Assembly: GCA_958299035.1 (NCBI GenBank)
Contig: CATQJL010000316.1
Location: 49,411,585-49,475,584 of the forward strand
DNA: 64,000 nt
Direction of reading: 5' to 3'
From: Cylicocyclus nassatus
Taxonomy: Eukaryota > Nematoda > Chromadorea > Rhabditida > Strongylidae
Below the pieces are notes generated by a model that saw nothing but the letters and a program-made list of their open reading frames with translations, made no database searches and was not told the DNA's origin. Of the stretch, positions 1-11,983 are shown one piece after another. Numbering within the stretch: position 1 is the stretch's first letter; each line of letters begins with the position of its first letter. The position numbers and the translations under genes are program-made.

Positions 1-2
1 TC

Positions 3-1844
<1,842 letters not shown>

Positions 1845-2913
1845 ATTCTCTGTAAGCAAAACTTTTGTAACAACTTAAGTTATTTATGTCTTATTCATGT
1901 CCTCCAGTAATAGCTCCTAAACCATTTACTGTTTTACTTGAAGTTATCGACTCTCTTCATTCACATTGTGCACTTTTTTTCTTAAATTAGAGTCGAAGTA
2001 TCACCGAACGGGGCGTTCTAGATACATGGTGGTACAGATGGTTGCATGTGTTGTAAATTAAAGTGTGCAGTTTTCTTTTAATGAACTTTTTAACATCGTT
2101 TGTTCTATACTAACGCTGTTCTTTCTGAATTGTTTGGCTCAACACCTATGTTAAAGGCAGTGGATCGGCAAAATCCAACAACACGGGATTCTAACGCGGC
2201 AGGTTCCTTATCGCCCAACTATGAAAACAATGCAATCCTGGTTGCACAGCATGCTTTCCCTGCCGAGAAAATCGCACACGCATCTGGACGAGTTGGCAGT
2301 TTCCTTCTCACCATTGGAGGCTGCCCGCCGCAACGCTATAACCATTGGGTCCTGCCACGATTTAGCGTCATCGGCCTTGCTACACTCGTCCAATATCAAA
2401 GGGAAGGGCATTGAAAAACGCTCATTTTCGCCGTTTTCAAGCTTTCAAAAGTGGATTTTCGGGATCAGCGTATTGAAAAACCCAAGGTAAGCGCAAATTT
2501 GACTAGATTGAGATTTGCCGAGCCATTGCCTTTAAGTTATTGCAGCCATTCGAGATGACAACAGTGGTGCATGCGAAATTAGGTTTCGAACAAACTTGAC
2601 AACTCTCAACGTCAAAATTCCAACCAATCTATTGGTATTCGCTGCGCGTCTCTGTATGCCGAGTTATGTTTCCAAAATGAAAACTGGATGTGAATAGAGT
2701 CGCCACCACGGCTCTTAGCTCTCAAATAAGATTTGGGTGCGAGTGCGTTAGAAAGGGGAACGGCAGGAGGTACGATCGACGCGAATTTTTCCCGAGGCGA
2801 CACCGCAGCGCTCAGCCAATGCAAAGCAGCCCTCCTGGCGTAGTACTACTTGGCTCTGAGTCTATCTGCCCTCACCCCCTGTTTTTTGGCGCAGGAAATC
2901 TCCAATGGTGGAG
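1845..2913. other. cdc-48 3' UTR and intergenic sequence
   Basis: The first 200-250 bp are probably cdc-48 3' UTR. No canonical AATAAA is seen; an AATTAAAG variant lies near 2057. The remainder is of mixed composition with short open frames on both strands. None has splice signals or a recognisable product. Confidence 0.4.
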
Positions 2914-3060
2914 AGTGGGTGGAGGACTATATGTTGCCGAATGTGGAAGAGTCCCCCGCGGATTTCCGGCAGGAACGCATGTCCGCGCATGTACAAGGGT
3001 GCGTATTTGTCGCAAATGACCTCGGGGATCGCCCTTTCGACATATAGTTCCTCTACCCAC
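2914..3060. mobile_element. Small hAT-like MITE, copy 1
   Basis: A 147-bp segment has imperfect terminal inverted repeats: GTGGGTGGAGGACTATATG at the left and its complement CATATAGTTCCTCTACCCAC at the right. The interior shares long blocks with the 4062-4205 element, including GGAACGCATGT and GTGCGTATTTGTCGCAAATGACC. No coding capacity. I could not find a clean target-site duplication for this copy. Confidence 0.6.
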
Positions 3061-4061
3061 AGAGAGTTTTGTGGGTTTCAAGATTTGAACTTGGGTGCGC
3101 GACGAAGCAGTTGCTGCGGGTGGCGTACCTCCTAATGCGCAGTCCGTTAGAAAGTGCTCGATACATAGAGTGCTTTGATATGTAACACTACCTTATCTGA
3201 AGGATCTGAATGTTTTTGTTTTGAATGCACCTTCAATTTTTTTGTCCAAAAACGCTTATAGTTCAGTGTTCGGTGGCAGCAAATAACAATTTGGAATCTA
3301 CAGATTTGAAATCGCGTCTATGTTCTCCAAAACGGCATGGACTTCATTTGAAAGACCACTTCGACTGACACTCAGGGCCCGGCACAGATCGTCTGGAAGC
3401 AGGATAGACTTCGTTATTGGAGAAAAAGCAAAGGAGATATCTTTGTTGACGAATCGAGACCGAGGCACCACGAATAAGCGCCATTTAGTCCAACGCAAGC
3501 TTTTCGGACAGGTTATAACACGATTGACATGCTCTATCGTGTATGGCGAAAAGTGCGTGATTCGAAAGCAAGACTAAAATGAGGAAATTGCTTGTTTACA
3601 GCGCACACAGAATCGTATGACACCAAAATTGAGCCGTATACATAGAAATTTATCTGCAAAAAGATTATGTGAAAAGATTTGAAAACAAAATTATTCCGTC
3701 TCCAGACGGTCACCAGGCGATCTGAGACTGTCTGGAGCATCAGTTTTGGATTTTTCTATCATAGACGGATTTCTCGGTCAAAAATCTATCCCTGATCATG
3801 AAGAACTTTCATATCATTCATTGCCTTTCCCTTGTTTTTTGCCTTAATTTCTTCATAAATCGCTTTGTTAAATATCGCGCTCCAATGCCAAACTCTTGAG
3901 CATGATATAATCAGGCACGATTTGGATTTTACTCTTACCTGTGTTTTTTCTTCCACATTAGTAAGTTTTTCTTGTTTTCATCTCCTCCTAACAAAAGAAA
4001 AAGGTTTTTTGAAATACTCCGTTTCGTTCCTTCCCTTATCGAGCATGGATAATGTAAGCGG
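3061..4061. other. Intergenic sequence, nothing recognised
   Basis: Contains short open frames (for example 3320-3577, +, 85 codons) with no recognisable motif, and AT-rich filler. I see no RNA gene or repeat structure. Confidence 0.3.
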
Positions 4062-4205
4062 GGGTGAGGGACTATATGTCGCCGAATTTGGAAGAGTCCG
4101 CGCGGATTCCCTGCAGGAACGCATGTGCGCATGTACAAGAGTGCGTATTTGTCGCAAATGACCGCGGGGACCGCCCTTTTTCGGCGACATATAGTCATCT
4201 ACCCG
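4062..4205. mobile_element. Small hAT-like MITE, copy 2, with 8-bp target duplication
   Basis: A 144-bp element whose ends fold together (GACTATATGTCGCCGAA at the left, CGGCGACATATAGTC at the right). It is flanked by GTAAGCGG at 4054-4061 and again at 4206-4213. An 8-bp duplication is characteristic of hAT-superfamily insertion. It is non-coding and homologous to 2914-3060. Confidence 0.7.
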
Positions 4206-4213
4206 GTAAGCGG

Positions 4214-5464
4214 CTCAATGACAGAGCTTCTCATGTTGTCTCACTCGTGATCGTGCTCATAATCTTCCTTGTCAGCTAATTTCTTTGTCACTCTTGAAAA
4301 GATAAGGCAGCATTTCAAAGTACAAAGATTAATAATGACAGGGCTAGCACTATTCAAGCTACAAACCAATATATTATCTAATTCGGTTGGAACATTCTTG
4401 CACCAAAAGGCTCTGGATTCGTGTTCTTTTACATTCCAGGAAATTCTCTATAAAATGGTCGTAGGAAGCGCCGTCTTTGATTCACGCCAAGTTTGGAGCT
4501 AAAAGGATTGGAAAGTCATAGAAAAAGATTGGAGCTCCTCCCAAAAATTTTTTTACGGAAGTCGTAGTTGCTCACGCATATCCATCACACATTTAACTTT
4601 GATATTTGCAGTAGCCGTATTTTTGAATCGGCTAGAGATCGGGAAACAAAACTTTCTATTTTGTTCCAAGCCAAGCCAGTCTCTAGCCTCTCCAATCCAA
4701 GTAGGTAGATCAAAGAGGACTTCGTAAAACTTGCGAAAGTCAGAAGAGACTTCGTTTTCAGAAACCTTAGAAACCGACTCGTGTCGGGCCCTGCTGACAT
4801 TTGTTTTGTAAGCTTGGTCGTCACCTTCTAGTAACACTTTGCATACACTCTTGGACCCATACGCGTGATGCATATCTCCTGTAGCATCATTTTTCACAAG
4901 AAAACAGAAGTCCTAAATGACTGTTTTCGGCAATAGTATGTTTTCATTATGCCATCAAAATCAACAGTTTGCGCAAAGTACGATAATGCTCACAGAACGT
5001 GCAAATTTTCCGCAATTGTCGCTTCGGGGTTTCCGCGGAAGCCCGCGCCATCTTGGGAAATTCGCGACATTCCGAGAATTTCGCGAAACCACGCAAACTA
5101 TTTATTCTGAACAGCTAAGATATGCATGAGAAATCTGTAAATTGATATACCAGAGAACTAACGAGTTCATCAAACTTTTGTCCTCAAATGAGAGAGTGTA
5201 GGATAGGCGACTGCGAACCGTACGAAGCTTTCACAGACAAATCAATTTAATATTCTATCAGCAGTTACAAATCCAAATTTCTGTAGTGGGGACAGTGCTT
5301 ATTGTTGTGCACCAAACTCGATCCACTACGTTATGGTCGTCACTGTAGCACAGCAGATTTGAATTGTTTTACAAAACCCTTTAATTTATATCCATTGACG
5401 ACGAGCTGTTTTTTTGACGACTTTCGCTGTGGACGAACCGTTTTCGGACATTTTCACAGCTGGT
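4214..5464. other. Intergenic sequence, nothing recognised
   Basis: A 114-codon minus-strand frame (4553-4897) is open but matches nothing I know and lacks obvious splice sites or codon bias. A GC-rich patch with repeated TTCGCGA-like words lies near 5010-5095. No gene is called. Confidence 0.3.
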
Positions 5465-5469
5465 TGCAT
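5465..5469. repeat. Target-site duplication TGCAT, left copy
   Basis: The five bases directly before the left LTR are TGCAT, and the same five directly follow the right LTR at 11194-11198. Five-base duplications are typical for BEL/Pao integrases. Confidence 0.85.
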
Positions 5470-6185
5470 TGTGGCGACTCGGTGGGCTCATGGCACCTAG
5501 ATGTTACCCGAGGCCTGAGGCTCGCCCGATGCTAAGCGACGTACCAAGCCTACTGCGCACTAACGCGCGACTGAACAGAACATGAAGTCAATTAAGTGGT
5601 TTATCCTTATGACACTAAACTACAGTTAAAATAGATAAAATGAATACTACACTAAAACAAAACAAATACTACTACTACTAAAACACGGGATGAGGGCCCG
5701 TCCCATGCTACCGATGCGCGTCTGCAGATAATCTCAAAGAAATACATGTGGCTCTCGAGGTTTCAACAAATCCACCGCGCAACGCCAAGGTTTAGACGAC
5801 GGCACGTCCCCTCCTGCTCCTGTAGATGATTTCCGGATAGTATCAGGCGCGTCGACTTGCGCTAACAAAAAGGGAATTCGTTTTCTAATCCAAAAGACAT
5901 CCGGCTCAACTGCTCTTACAAAAAAAGGACAGGAGCATGGCGGCTGAAACGTAATTCGAACAGGGAATTCAAAATCAATCAATAAGACGAAGGCGAACAA
6001 GGCAACCAAATGAGGCGCCGCCGCTTTATATAGCCGCCTGGCTGGCAACGAGCCAATTAAGGAGAGGTCCGGAGACGATCGCGGCAACACGCGTCTCGGC
6101 TACCGTAATCGTCGCCGGATAGCGCGGTAACCGATGCCCCCGGCCTCCGTACTTCGAGGAGCGCCTTGCATCGCGAGACGCGACA
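5470..6185 (-). repeat. 3' LTR of the BEL/Pao element
   Basis: A 716-bp direct repeat of 10476-11193, TG...CA bounded. Relative to the other LTR it lacks a 4-bp GCGC insertion (near 10769) and has two single-base insertions (near 5521 and in the GGGAATTC near 5962). Confidence 0.92.
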
Positions 6186-6205
6186 CTCCCCCCCCCCCCC
6201 CCCCC
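6186..6205 (-). promoter_or_regulatory. Polypurine tract (plus-strand DNA primer) of the BEL/Pao element
   Basis: On the minus strand an uninterrupted run of 18 G followed by A and G abuts the 3' LTR. This is the position and base composition expected for the polypurine tract that primes second-strand synthesis. The pure G run is unusual; most tracts mix A and G. Confidence 0.75.
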
Positions 6206-7516
6206 GAAGCAGTGGCTTGAGCGTTCGAATGGTGGTTACGTGATGACACCGGGGATTTGCGGTTACTACCTTTGCCTGAAATTTTAGACGGTAAAAAGTA
6301 AAAGAAAGTACCATCGGTAGCACAGTAGGAGCGCGCGTGAAAGATGGAAATTCAGAAAACAACCCGTCCCGTGAGAAAATCTTCAACTTGGAGAACGGCG
6401 CATGAAGCGCAATTACACCATAACACCAGGATAAAACTCAAAATATCTATGAAATGAGTATCATGTGTTGTGAGTAAATACTGAGATAAAGTATGAAGTG
6501 GCTAAATGTGCTTAAAAGTGATAATATGTAAAAATGACTAACTACTACGAAGAACTACTGCTATGAAGGTGATTAAGATATGATCATAGAGCGATGTAGA
6601 ACGGGTAGTGGCTGCTGCTAGTGAGCTGGAAACCTGGACCATTCCATTGATATAAGCAAGACAAACACAGCTCCATTTGACAGGCGTTACGAACTGATGG
6701 AACGGTACTGTAACACATGATCTTTACATAGTCAACGAGCGATAGAAAAGAACCATGCTTACTACACAAAGTTAGACGGAAAGATCCAGCATACAGCCAC
6801 ACACCTCAAAACCCTACAATGCGCGCACCTAAACGACACGTGAGGACGCGCGAGCTTACTGCCGATGTTCAGGGCGCAAGGATGAAAAGTCTCCCCTGAT
6901 GGTATGGGGCAATGCAATATGCCTACGTGCAAGGAACTCTAAAAAACTGCAACCAATGCTGGTTTTCAATAGCAAAAACGCGAAATCGTAAAAACTGCTG
7001 CCGAATGGATATAGTCCGGCCTCTTGCGACCACGGTAAATAGCCGAAAGCAAATGCGCGCAAGCTGAATTCTATGTAGCGCGTAATTGAACGTGGACTAG
7101 GTAAAGCAGTATGCGATAATGCTAAAGACATGTTTGGAGCGCAGCTGAAAGTGAGATCCATGCTACGCGCGACAGTCCGGGTGAGAAGCAAAGGCAGTAA
7201 AACGAGTATAAGATTGAAAAACAAATTATAAGCTTATCTGAGTATCATCCTGCGCTAGCGCAACCGAGAGCCACCTGTATTGGCCTTGAGAGTGGAAAAG
7301 AGACGGTTCAACGCAACAGCTCGAGCAGGCAATAGACTGGCAGGGAGGCAAAGGGTGACCTAAATTTTGAACACAAAAGGGGAAAAAGTTAAAAAGTAAC
7401 AAAAAAAGTAAAAAGGAAAACACATAAAAAACTGAATGATTTAACTAAATCTATACTTGAAAAGAGTGAAAAATATTAGTTCAGGATTAATGGTTCGCCT
7501 TTCCCTTCCTCAGTGG
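6206..7516 (-). other. Non-coding 3' internal region of the BEL/Pao element, pol absent
   Basis: About 1.3 kb between the gag stop and the polypurine tract. Minus-strand frames of 122 codons (7224-6856) and 65 codons (7423-7226) are present but contain no reverse-transcriptase, integrase or aspartic-protease motif. It may be a deleted pol region replaced by unrelated sequence, or an ancestral structure. Confidence 0.7.
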
Positions 7517-9625
7517 TCATTTGCTCTCGTGCGTCGCTGTCGAAGCGGAGGCTTCCGGGTAGGTAGGCTGCTGGTTCATACAGATGGAGCTCTGAGAGAC
7601 GGGAGGCGCGCTAGACGATCGTAGAATAGAACCTGCACGTCTTGTGCTGGGTGAATACTTTCGGCGCCTGGATGACGAAGGCGACCTTGACTTGCTTACA
7701 CTCGGCGAAGGTGTGCGTGAACTGTGTTGTACGCGACGACAGGTACACGCTTCTTCCTCGAACTGGACGCGTCTAGGCGGTACATGGTAATAGGTAGATG
7801 TCGATGGCCTGTAATAAGACGCTCGTGGTCTATCAAAGCAGAGGGCAGGATGGTGAGCTCTGCCACAGTATCCGCACGTAGATGCTGAACAAAATCTGCA
7901 CTGATGACCTTGGTTCAAGCACATCCAACAAAGTCCGCTTTCGTTAACAATGGCTCTGCGTTGTTTGACGCTCCTTACTTCGAAGCAGTTCTCCGGTCGG
8001 TGTCCTTCCCGTTCGCAGAATACGCAACGATATTCTTGGTGCTGTGGTGGACATGCTGGACTGGGCGACGAGCGTCGTGAATAATATGGTGTTGGCGATC
8101 GACTTCTCACGGAATGGTATCCAGGTGGTGAACGTAAGCTGCGCGAACAAATTGCACAAGATGATTGATCGCATGAGGATCTACTCGGCTGCTTACTAGA
8201 ATACCTGGGCGGGGAAAGAGAACCTTGACGAACTGCAGAGTCAGAGTTACAGGTGGGATAATACTCAGGAACGGTGTCCTCTATGGTTTCTTGCTGATCG
8301 ATCACTTCATCGAGGGCTACCAATAGCTCGTCGACCGTCCACATCGGATCTCCTTTCTTCTTCAGTTCGCCAACTTTCTCGCACGTATGCCGTGGGAACT
8401 TCGAACGGATGGTCTTCAGTACGGCGATAGAGCGAGACTCCTCGTTGAGTCTTTTCATCTGGGCCCAAGTTGCTCTTATGCTGCACAGAGTGGTGCGCTG
8501 GGAAGTAGCGCTATCTCTTGCGCGTGCCTGCTGCTTGAGTTTCTCCCAGAGACGGTTGCGAAGAAGCTCGGGTCTGCTATAAGTGCTCTCGATAATGCGT
8601 ACTGCTTCTGCGTAATCCTCTTCATTAGGTTCGAAGTCCGCGATGATTTCTGCTGCTTCTCCCTTCATGCGCGACTGGAGGTACATGAACTTGAACGAAA
8701 CGGGTACACTGGTGTTGTTATGCACGGCCTTCTTGAACATAGTCCAAAATGCGGGAAACTTAGCGATGTCGCCGTGAAATGCTGGAATATCATATGCGGG
8801 TATGGTGAACGACTGCTCCAAGGTGGGAGGATATGGGACTAGGGACGAGGATGGGTTAGTAGTCTGGGGGCTAGGATATGGCAAGGTGATGGGGATCCCA
8901 TGGGGGTAAGGGTTTGCCGAACGAATGGGGTCCGCTGATGGGTTGCCCGGGGGAATGCCAGATCCAAGAGGAGGCTGCGAGGACTGCTCATCCTGTGTTG
9001 GGTTCGCAGAGTCGCTCGCAATGGGGTGAACGGCAGGCGCGACTGATAAGGGATCAGATGGACGATCCTGCTCACGCTCGACATCCGCATCTTGCGCGAT
9101 CTGCTGGGTGGGGACAGAGGGTTGAAGGGTGTTAGAAGACGCTGGTGACAGGTTGGAATTGGGGACTGTAGGCATGGAAGCAATCGAGGAGACATAACGA
9201 TCGTAGAGCATATCAGCATTAGGCAGGAGTTTGATCTCATTAACCAAACGATCAAGCAGAGTGTCCGTCTCATCCAAGAGATCATCCATCTCACTGGAGT
9301 CCCAGTGCGCGAGAATCTCCTGGAGAAGGGAAAACTCCCCATGCTCGTCTGGGTTCTGACGAGCAAACTCCTCCGCCTTCTCCCGCTGGCTGCGTAAGGA
9401 AGAAGCAGCGCGACTAATCAAAGAAAATAAGTTCGAAAGAAAACGAGTATGATTTTTAACAAGTTCGTAGTCCTTGCCTGGCTCGAATGTAGGGCTTTCC
9501 ATTACAAGATTGGCCTGTTCGACCTCCGCGATCTTCTTGCGCAGTCTGTTAGCCGCTTTCGTAAGTTGAGCCTTCTGATAGCCAAGAGCGGACATATCTG
9601 AAAATACAAGGGACAGCCGGAACAA
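7517..9625 (-). CDS. gag: Gag polyprotein of BEL/Pao type (intact)
   Basis: A 702-residue open frame. The more likely start is Met11 (base 9595), which opens a helical, charged segment (MSALGYQKAQLTKAANRL). Visible layout: N-terminal helices about 12-145; Pro/Ser-rich linker 151-270; a DUF1759-like capsid core about 272-450 (AYDIPAFHGDIAKFPAFW near its start is the family hallmark); Ser/Arg-rich segment 460-530; and three zinc knuckles. The first two knuckles are CX2CX4HX4C (534-547 and 566-579) and the third is a shorter CGYC...H...C (584-596). A basic Ser/Arg tail follows. By family knowledge it packages element RNA in particles. In most BEL/Pao elements gag is fused to pol; here the frame terminates after the tail. 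It has no internal stops or frameshifts. Confidence 0.9.
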   Translation of the reverse strand: MFRLSLVFSDMSALGYQKAQLTKAANRLRKKIAEVEQANLVMESPTFEPGKDYELVKNHTRFLSNLFSLISRAASSLRSQREKAEEFARQNPDEHGEFSLLQEILAHWDSSEMDDLLDETDTLLDRLVNEIKLLPNADMLYDRYVSSIASMPTVPNSNLSPASSNTLQPSVPTQQIAQDADVEREQDRPSDPLSVAPAVHPIASDSANPTQDEQSSQPPLGSGIPPGNPSADPIRSANPYPHGIPITLPYPSPQTTNPSSSLVPYPPTLEQSFTIPAYDIPAFHGDIAKFPAFWTMFKKAVHNNTSVPVSFKFMYLQSRMKGEAAEIIADFEPNEEDYAEAVRIIESTYSRPELLRNRLWEKLKQQARARDSATSQRTTLCSIRATWAQMKRLNEESRSIAVLKTIRSKFPRHTCEKVGELKKKGDPMWTVDELLVALDEVIDQQETIEDTVPEYYPTCNSDSAVRQGSLSPPRYSSKQPSRSSCDQSSCAICSRSLRSPPGYHSVRSRSPTPYYSRRSSPSPACPPQHQEYRCVFCEREGHRPENCFEVRSVKQRRAIVNESGLCWMCLNQGHQCRFCSASTCGYCGRAHHPALCFDRPRASYYRPSTSTYYHVPPRRVQFEEEACTCRRVQHSSRTPSPSVSKSRSPSSSRRRKYSPSTRRAGSILRSSSAPPVSQSSICMNQQPTYPEASASTATHESK

Positions 9626-9949
9626 TTAAACAGCTTGAACGACAAACATACGCACATAGAAGAAACATTGCGCAAAAATGTTAGGGGGCAACCCGCTAAA
9701 CTAACTCAAAACTGAGCTTAAGATATTACTTACTAAATACCTAAACTACGAACCCTAAGGAGGGAGACAACTTAATTGGCGCGCAACGTTAGGATGATAG
9801 CAGTAGGCGCGAGGCAAGCAGTTGAACAAGGTGGTCAAGAAGGGACAGAGCGTTCCCCGTAGAGCGACGCGAATAACACATGAGCAAAGCAAAACGGCTG
9901 CATACCAGAAAGAACTACCTGGAGCCATGAGTATGAGATTGTTGCAGTG

Positions 9950-10045
9950 GCCTCCCCCTGCGGATGTCCCTACGACGGTTTTGCCCCTACAGCGAATTAG
10001 CCCCTGCGGATACCCCTGCGGAATTCTTGCCCCTGCGGCTAAAAG
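9950..10045. repeat. Short CCCCTGCGGA-type repeats in the gag leader
   Basis: Four to five spaced copies of a 10-bp word (CCCCTGCGGA, with variants such as CCCTACGA) occur in under 100 bp of the untranslated leader between the 5' LTR and gag. The leader of an LTR element usually holds packaging and dimerisation signals, so this cluster may be structural. That role is inference. Confidence 0.5.
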
Positions 10046-10457
10046 GTCAGAACAACGACCTCATACCACTCCAGATAGCCCTTCTGAGTCCACCGCCATA
10101 CCAGCATAGGACAATGCGCTGGGCCCTGGGGATCATAGTTGGCAAGTTGCTGCCACCAACTACCACTAAGTCACCCCACGCACTGGCTATACTTTGCGCG
10201 GCTGCAATGCTATGTGTTACCTGTAACCAAGATGACGCAACAAGCATGCCCTGTCCAACTACTTCCCTGATGTTATACTAGGTGCGGAGCGTGGTAGACT
10301 ACGGGATCGCTACGCACGCATGGGGGATGGGTTAGCTAAAAACTGCGCTACTACTGCGCGAAAACCTGCTGAGATGTTACCTACCCATCGCGACATAGGA
10401 ACGCGGGTACCCAAAGAAAAAACCCACACGCGGACGGAATACGGCATCCACCATGCG

Positions 10458-10475
10458 CTCGGCGTCGATGCACCA
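10458..10475 (-). promoter_or_regulatory. tRNA primer binding site of the BEL/Pao element
   Basis: Immediately inside the 5' LTR the minus strand reads TGGTGCATCGACGCCGAG. It begins with TGG, the complement of a tRNA CCA end, with no spacer. The terminal 10 bases resemble the complement of a tRNA-Gly(GCC) 3' end as I remember it; the assignment needs a tRNA search. Confidence 0.75.
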
Positions 10476-11193
10476 TGTGGCGACTCGGTGGGCTCATGGC
10501 ACCTAGATGTTACCCGAGGCCTGAGGCCGCCCGATACTAAGCGACGTACCAAGCCTACTGCGCACTAACGCGCGACTGAACAGAACATGAAGCCAATTAA
10601 GTGGTTTATCCTTATGACACTAAACTACAGTTAAAATAGATAAAAAGAATACTACACTAAAACAAAACAAATACTACTACTACTAAAACACGGGATGAGG
10701 GCCCGTCCCATGCTACCGATGCGCGTCTGCAGATAATCTCAAAGAAATACATGTGGCTCTCGAGGTTTCGCGCAACAAATCCACCGCGCAACGCCAAGGT
10801 TTAGACGACGGCACGTCCCCTCCTGCTCCTGTAGATGATTTCCGGATAGTATCAGGCGCGTCGACTTGCGCTAACAAAAAGGGAATTCGTTTTCTAATCC
10901 AAAAGACATCCGGCTCAACTGCTCTAACAAAAAAAGGACAGGAGCATGGCGGCTGAAACGTAATTCGAACAGGAATTCAAAATCAATCAATAAGACGAAG
11001 GCGAACAAGGCAACCAAATGAGGCGCCGCCGCTTTATATAGCCGCCTGGCTGGCAACGAACCAATTAAGGAGAGGTCCGGAGACGATCGCGGCAACACGC
11101 GTCTCGGCTACCGTAATCGTCGCCGGATAGCGCGGTAACCGATGCCCCCGGCCTCCGTACTTCAAGGAGCGCCTTGCATCGCGAGACGCGACA
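10476..11193 (-). repeat. 5' LTR of the BEL/Pao element
   Basis: A 718-bp LTR, direct repeat of 5470-6185, at the upstream end relative to the minus-strand gag. It should contain the promoter. A TTTATATA stretch is present in both LTRs (about 11033-11040 here, 6025-6032 in the other) in a position compatible with a TATA-like element. Confidence 0.92.
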
Positions 11194-11198
11194 TGCAT
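11194..11198. repeat. Target-site duplication TGCAT, right copy
   Basis: Matches 5465-5469 exactly and marks the right boundary of the BEL/Pao insertion. It is followed by a short TGTATGCA-rich stretch. Confidence 0.85.
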
Positions 11199-11945
11199 GT
11201 ATGTATGCATGCATCTATGCGTGAGATACAAAAATGAAAGTGAGCGGGGCAGCTCCGCCAACTTTTAGCAAGCCTCGCCTACTATTCTAAAATGGCGGAA
11301 TTTGCACAAAATTCACGAAGTGCAAATTCAATGGCAATTTTGAAAAGTGGGCGAGGCATGCCACTGAGGGCTCTATAATTCTTGGACGAGATGAGCAAGA
11401 AAACAGCATAGTATTAAAATGAATTTTTATTTCATCCTATTTTCTATTTTATTTTTTCCTATTTTGAGATTCCACAATCATCTGCGAGCTTTCGTATGTT
11501 CTATGAAAACGGAAATTTTTTGTAGAGGGTAACAGAGTGGGCCGAGTTTGCCAAAAGGGGGCGGGGCCTAGATGAAATACCACTGAGCTTAGATTGATTA
11601 TGTGAACACAAACTGTACGTGAACGTGTTAAAGAAGGGTGACTTTCATGTGTAAATGATTCGTTGATAACTTGTTTAATCAAACCTTGATGATTACTTCT
11701 TTGTGCTTGGTTGGTGAAAGTAATGTTGCAAGCACTGTGATCAAGATAATAGAGTTAATTGCTACTTTGATGAAAATTGTATCGTCCTGGAAGTACCTCT
11801 GCTTTCAAAGGAGCCCGAGCAAAAAGTCGATTTTGAGATTTTATGCATCGGGCCTATCGCTATCTTGAATCCGAAAATCCACATCGGAAAGCGCGAAAAA
11901 CGCGGAAAAGGGCTCAAACGCATGCACATATGGATGCTGGATGCT
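11199..11945. other. Intergenic sequence, nothing recognised
   Basis: AT-rich sequence with short patches such as GGGCGAGGC that recur in inverted orientation (11271-11277 versus 11349-11356). No convincing gene. Confidence 0.3.
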
Positions 11946-11983
11946 CGTTGTCTATCCATCCACATGCGGATGGATAGACAACG
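11946..11983. repeat. Perfect 16-bp hairpin at the edge of the LINE palindrome
   Basis: CGTTGTCTATCCATCC at 11946-11961 is exactly complementary to 11968-11983 around a 6-base loop (ACATGC). It directly abuts the left end of the long inverted LINE repeat. Confidence 0.8.

Larger units (their letters stand above)
5470..11193 (-). mobile_element. Non-autonomous, gag-only BEL/Pao LTR retrotransposon, full length
   Basis: Two direct LTRs (5470-6185, 716 bp; 10476-11193, 718 bp) begin TG and end CA and bound a 4,290-bp internal region. The element is flanked by a perfect TGCAT duplication. Transcription orientation is minus: the gag frame, the primer binding site at the right LTR and the polypurine tract at the left LTR all agree. 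Internally only gag (9625-7517) is open. The 1.33 kb from gag to the 3' LTR has no protease, reverse transcriptase, RNase H or integrase signature, so movement would need enzymes from another element. The LTRs differ by six substitutions and three indels, so insertion was recent relative to the decayed repeats nearby. Confidence 0.92.

Noticed and set aside
3070..3150. Possible tRNA or tRNA-derived SINE on the minus strand (box-B-like AGTTCAAATCT, CGCATTAGGAGG upstream)
   Set aside because: I could not fold a cloverleaf with a plausible anticodon stem; the box-B match is imperfect. A tRNA scan would settle it.
6856..7423. Remnant pol or env gene in the BEL/Pao 3' region
   Set aside because: Neither minus-strand frame shows reverse-transcriptase, RNase H, integrase, protease or envelope motifs that I can recognise.
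8387..9366. 151- and 175-codon frames overlapping gag
   Set aside because: Shadows of the gag reading frame in other frames.
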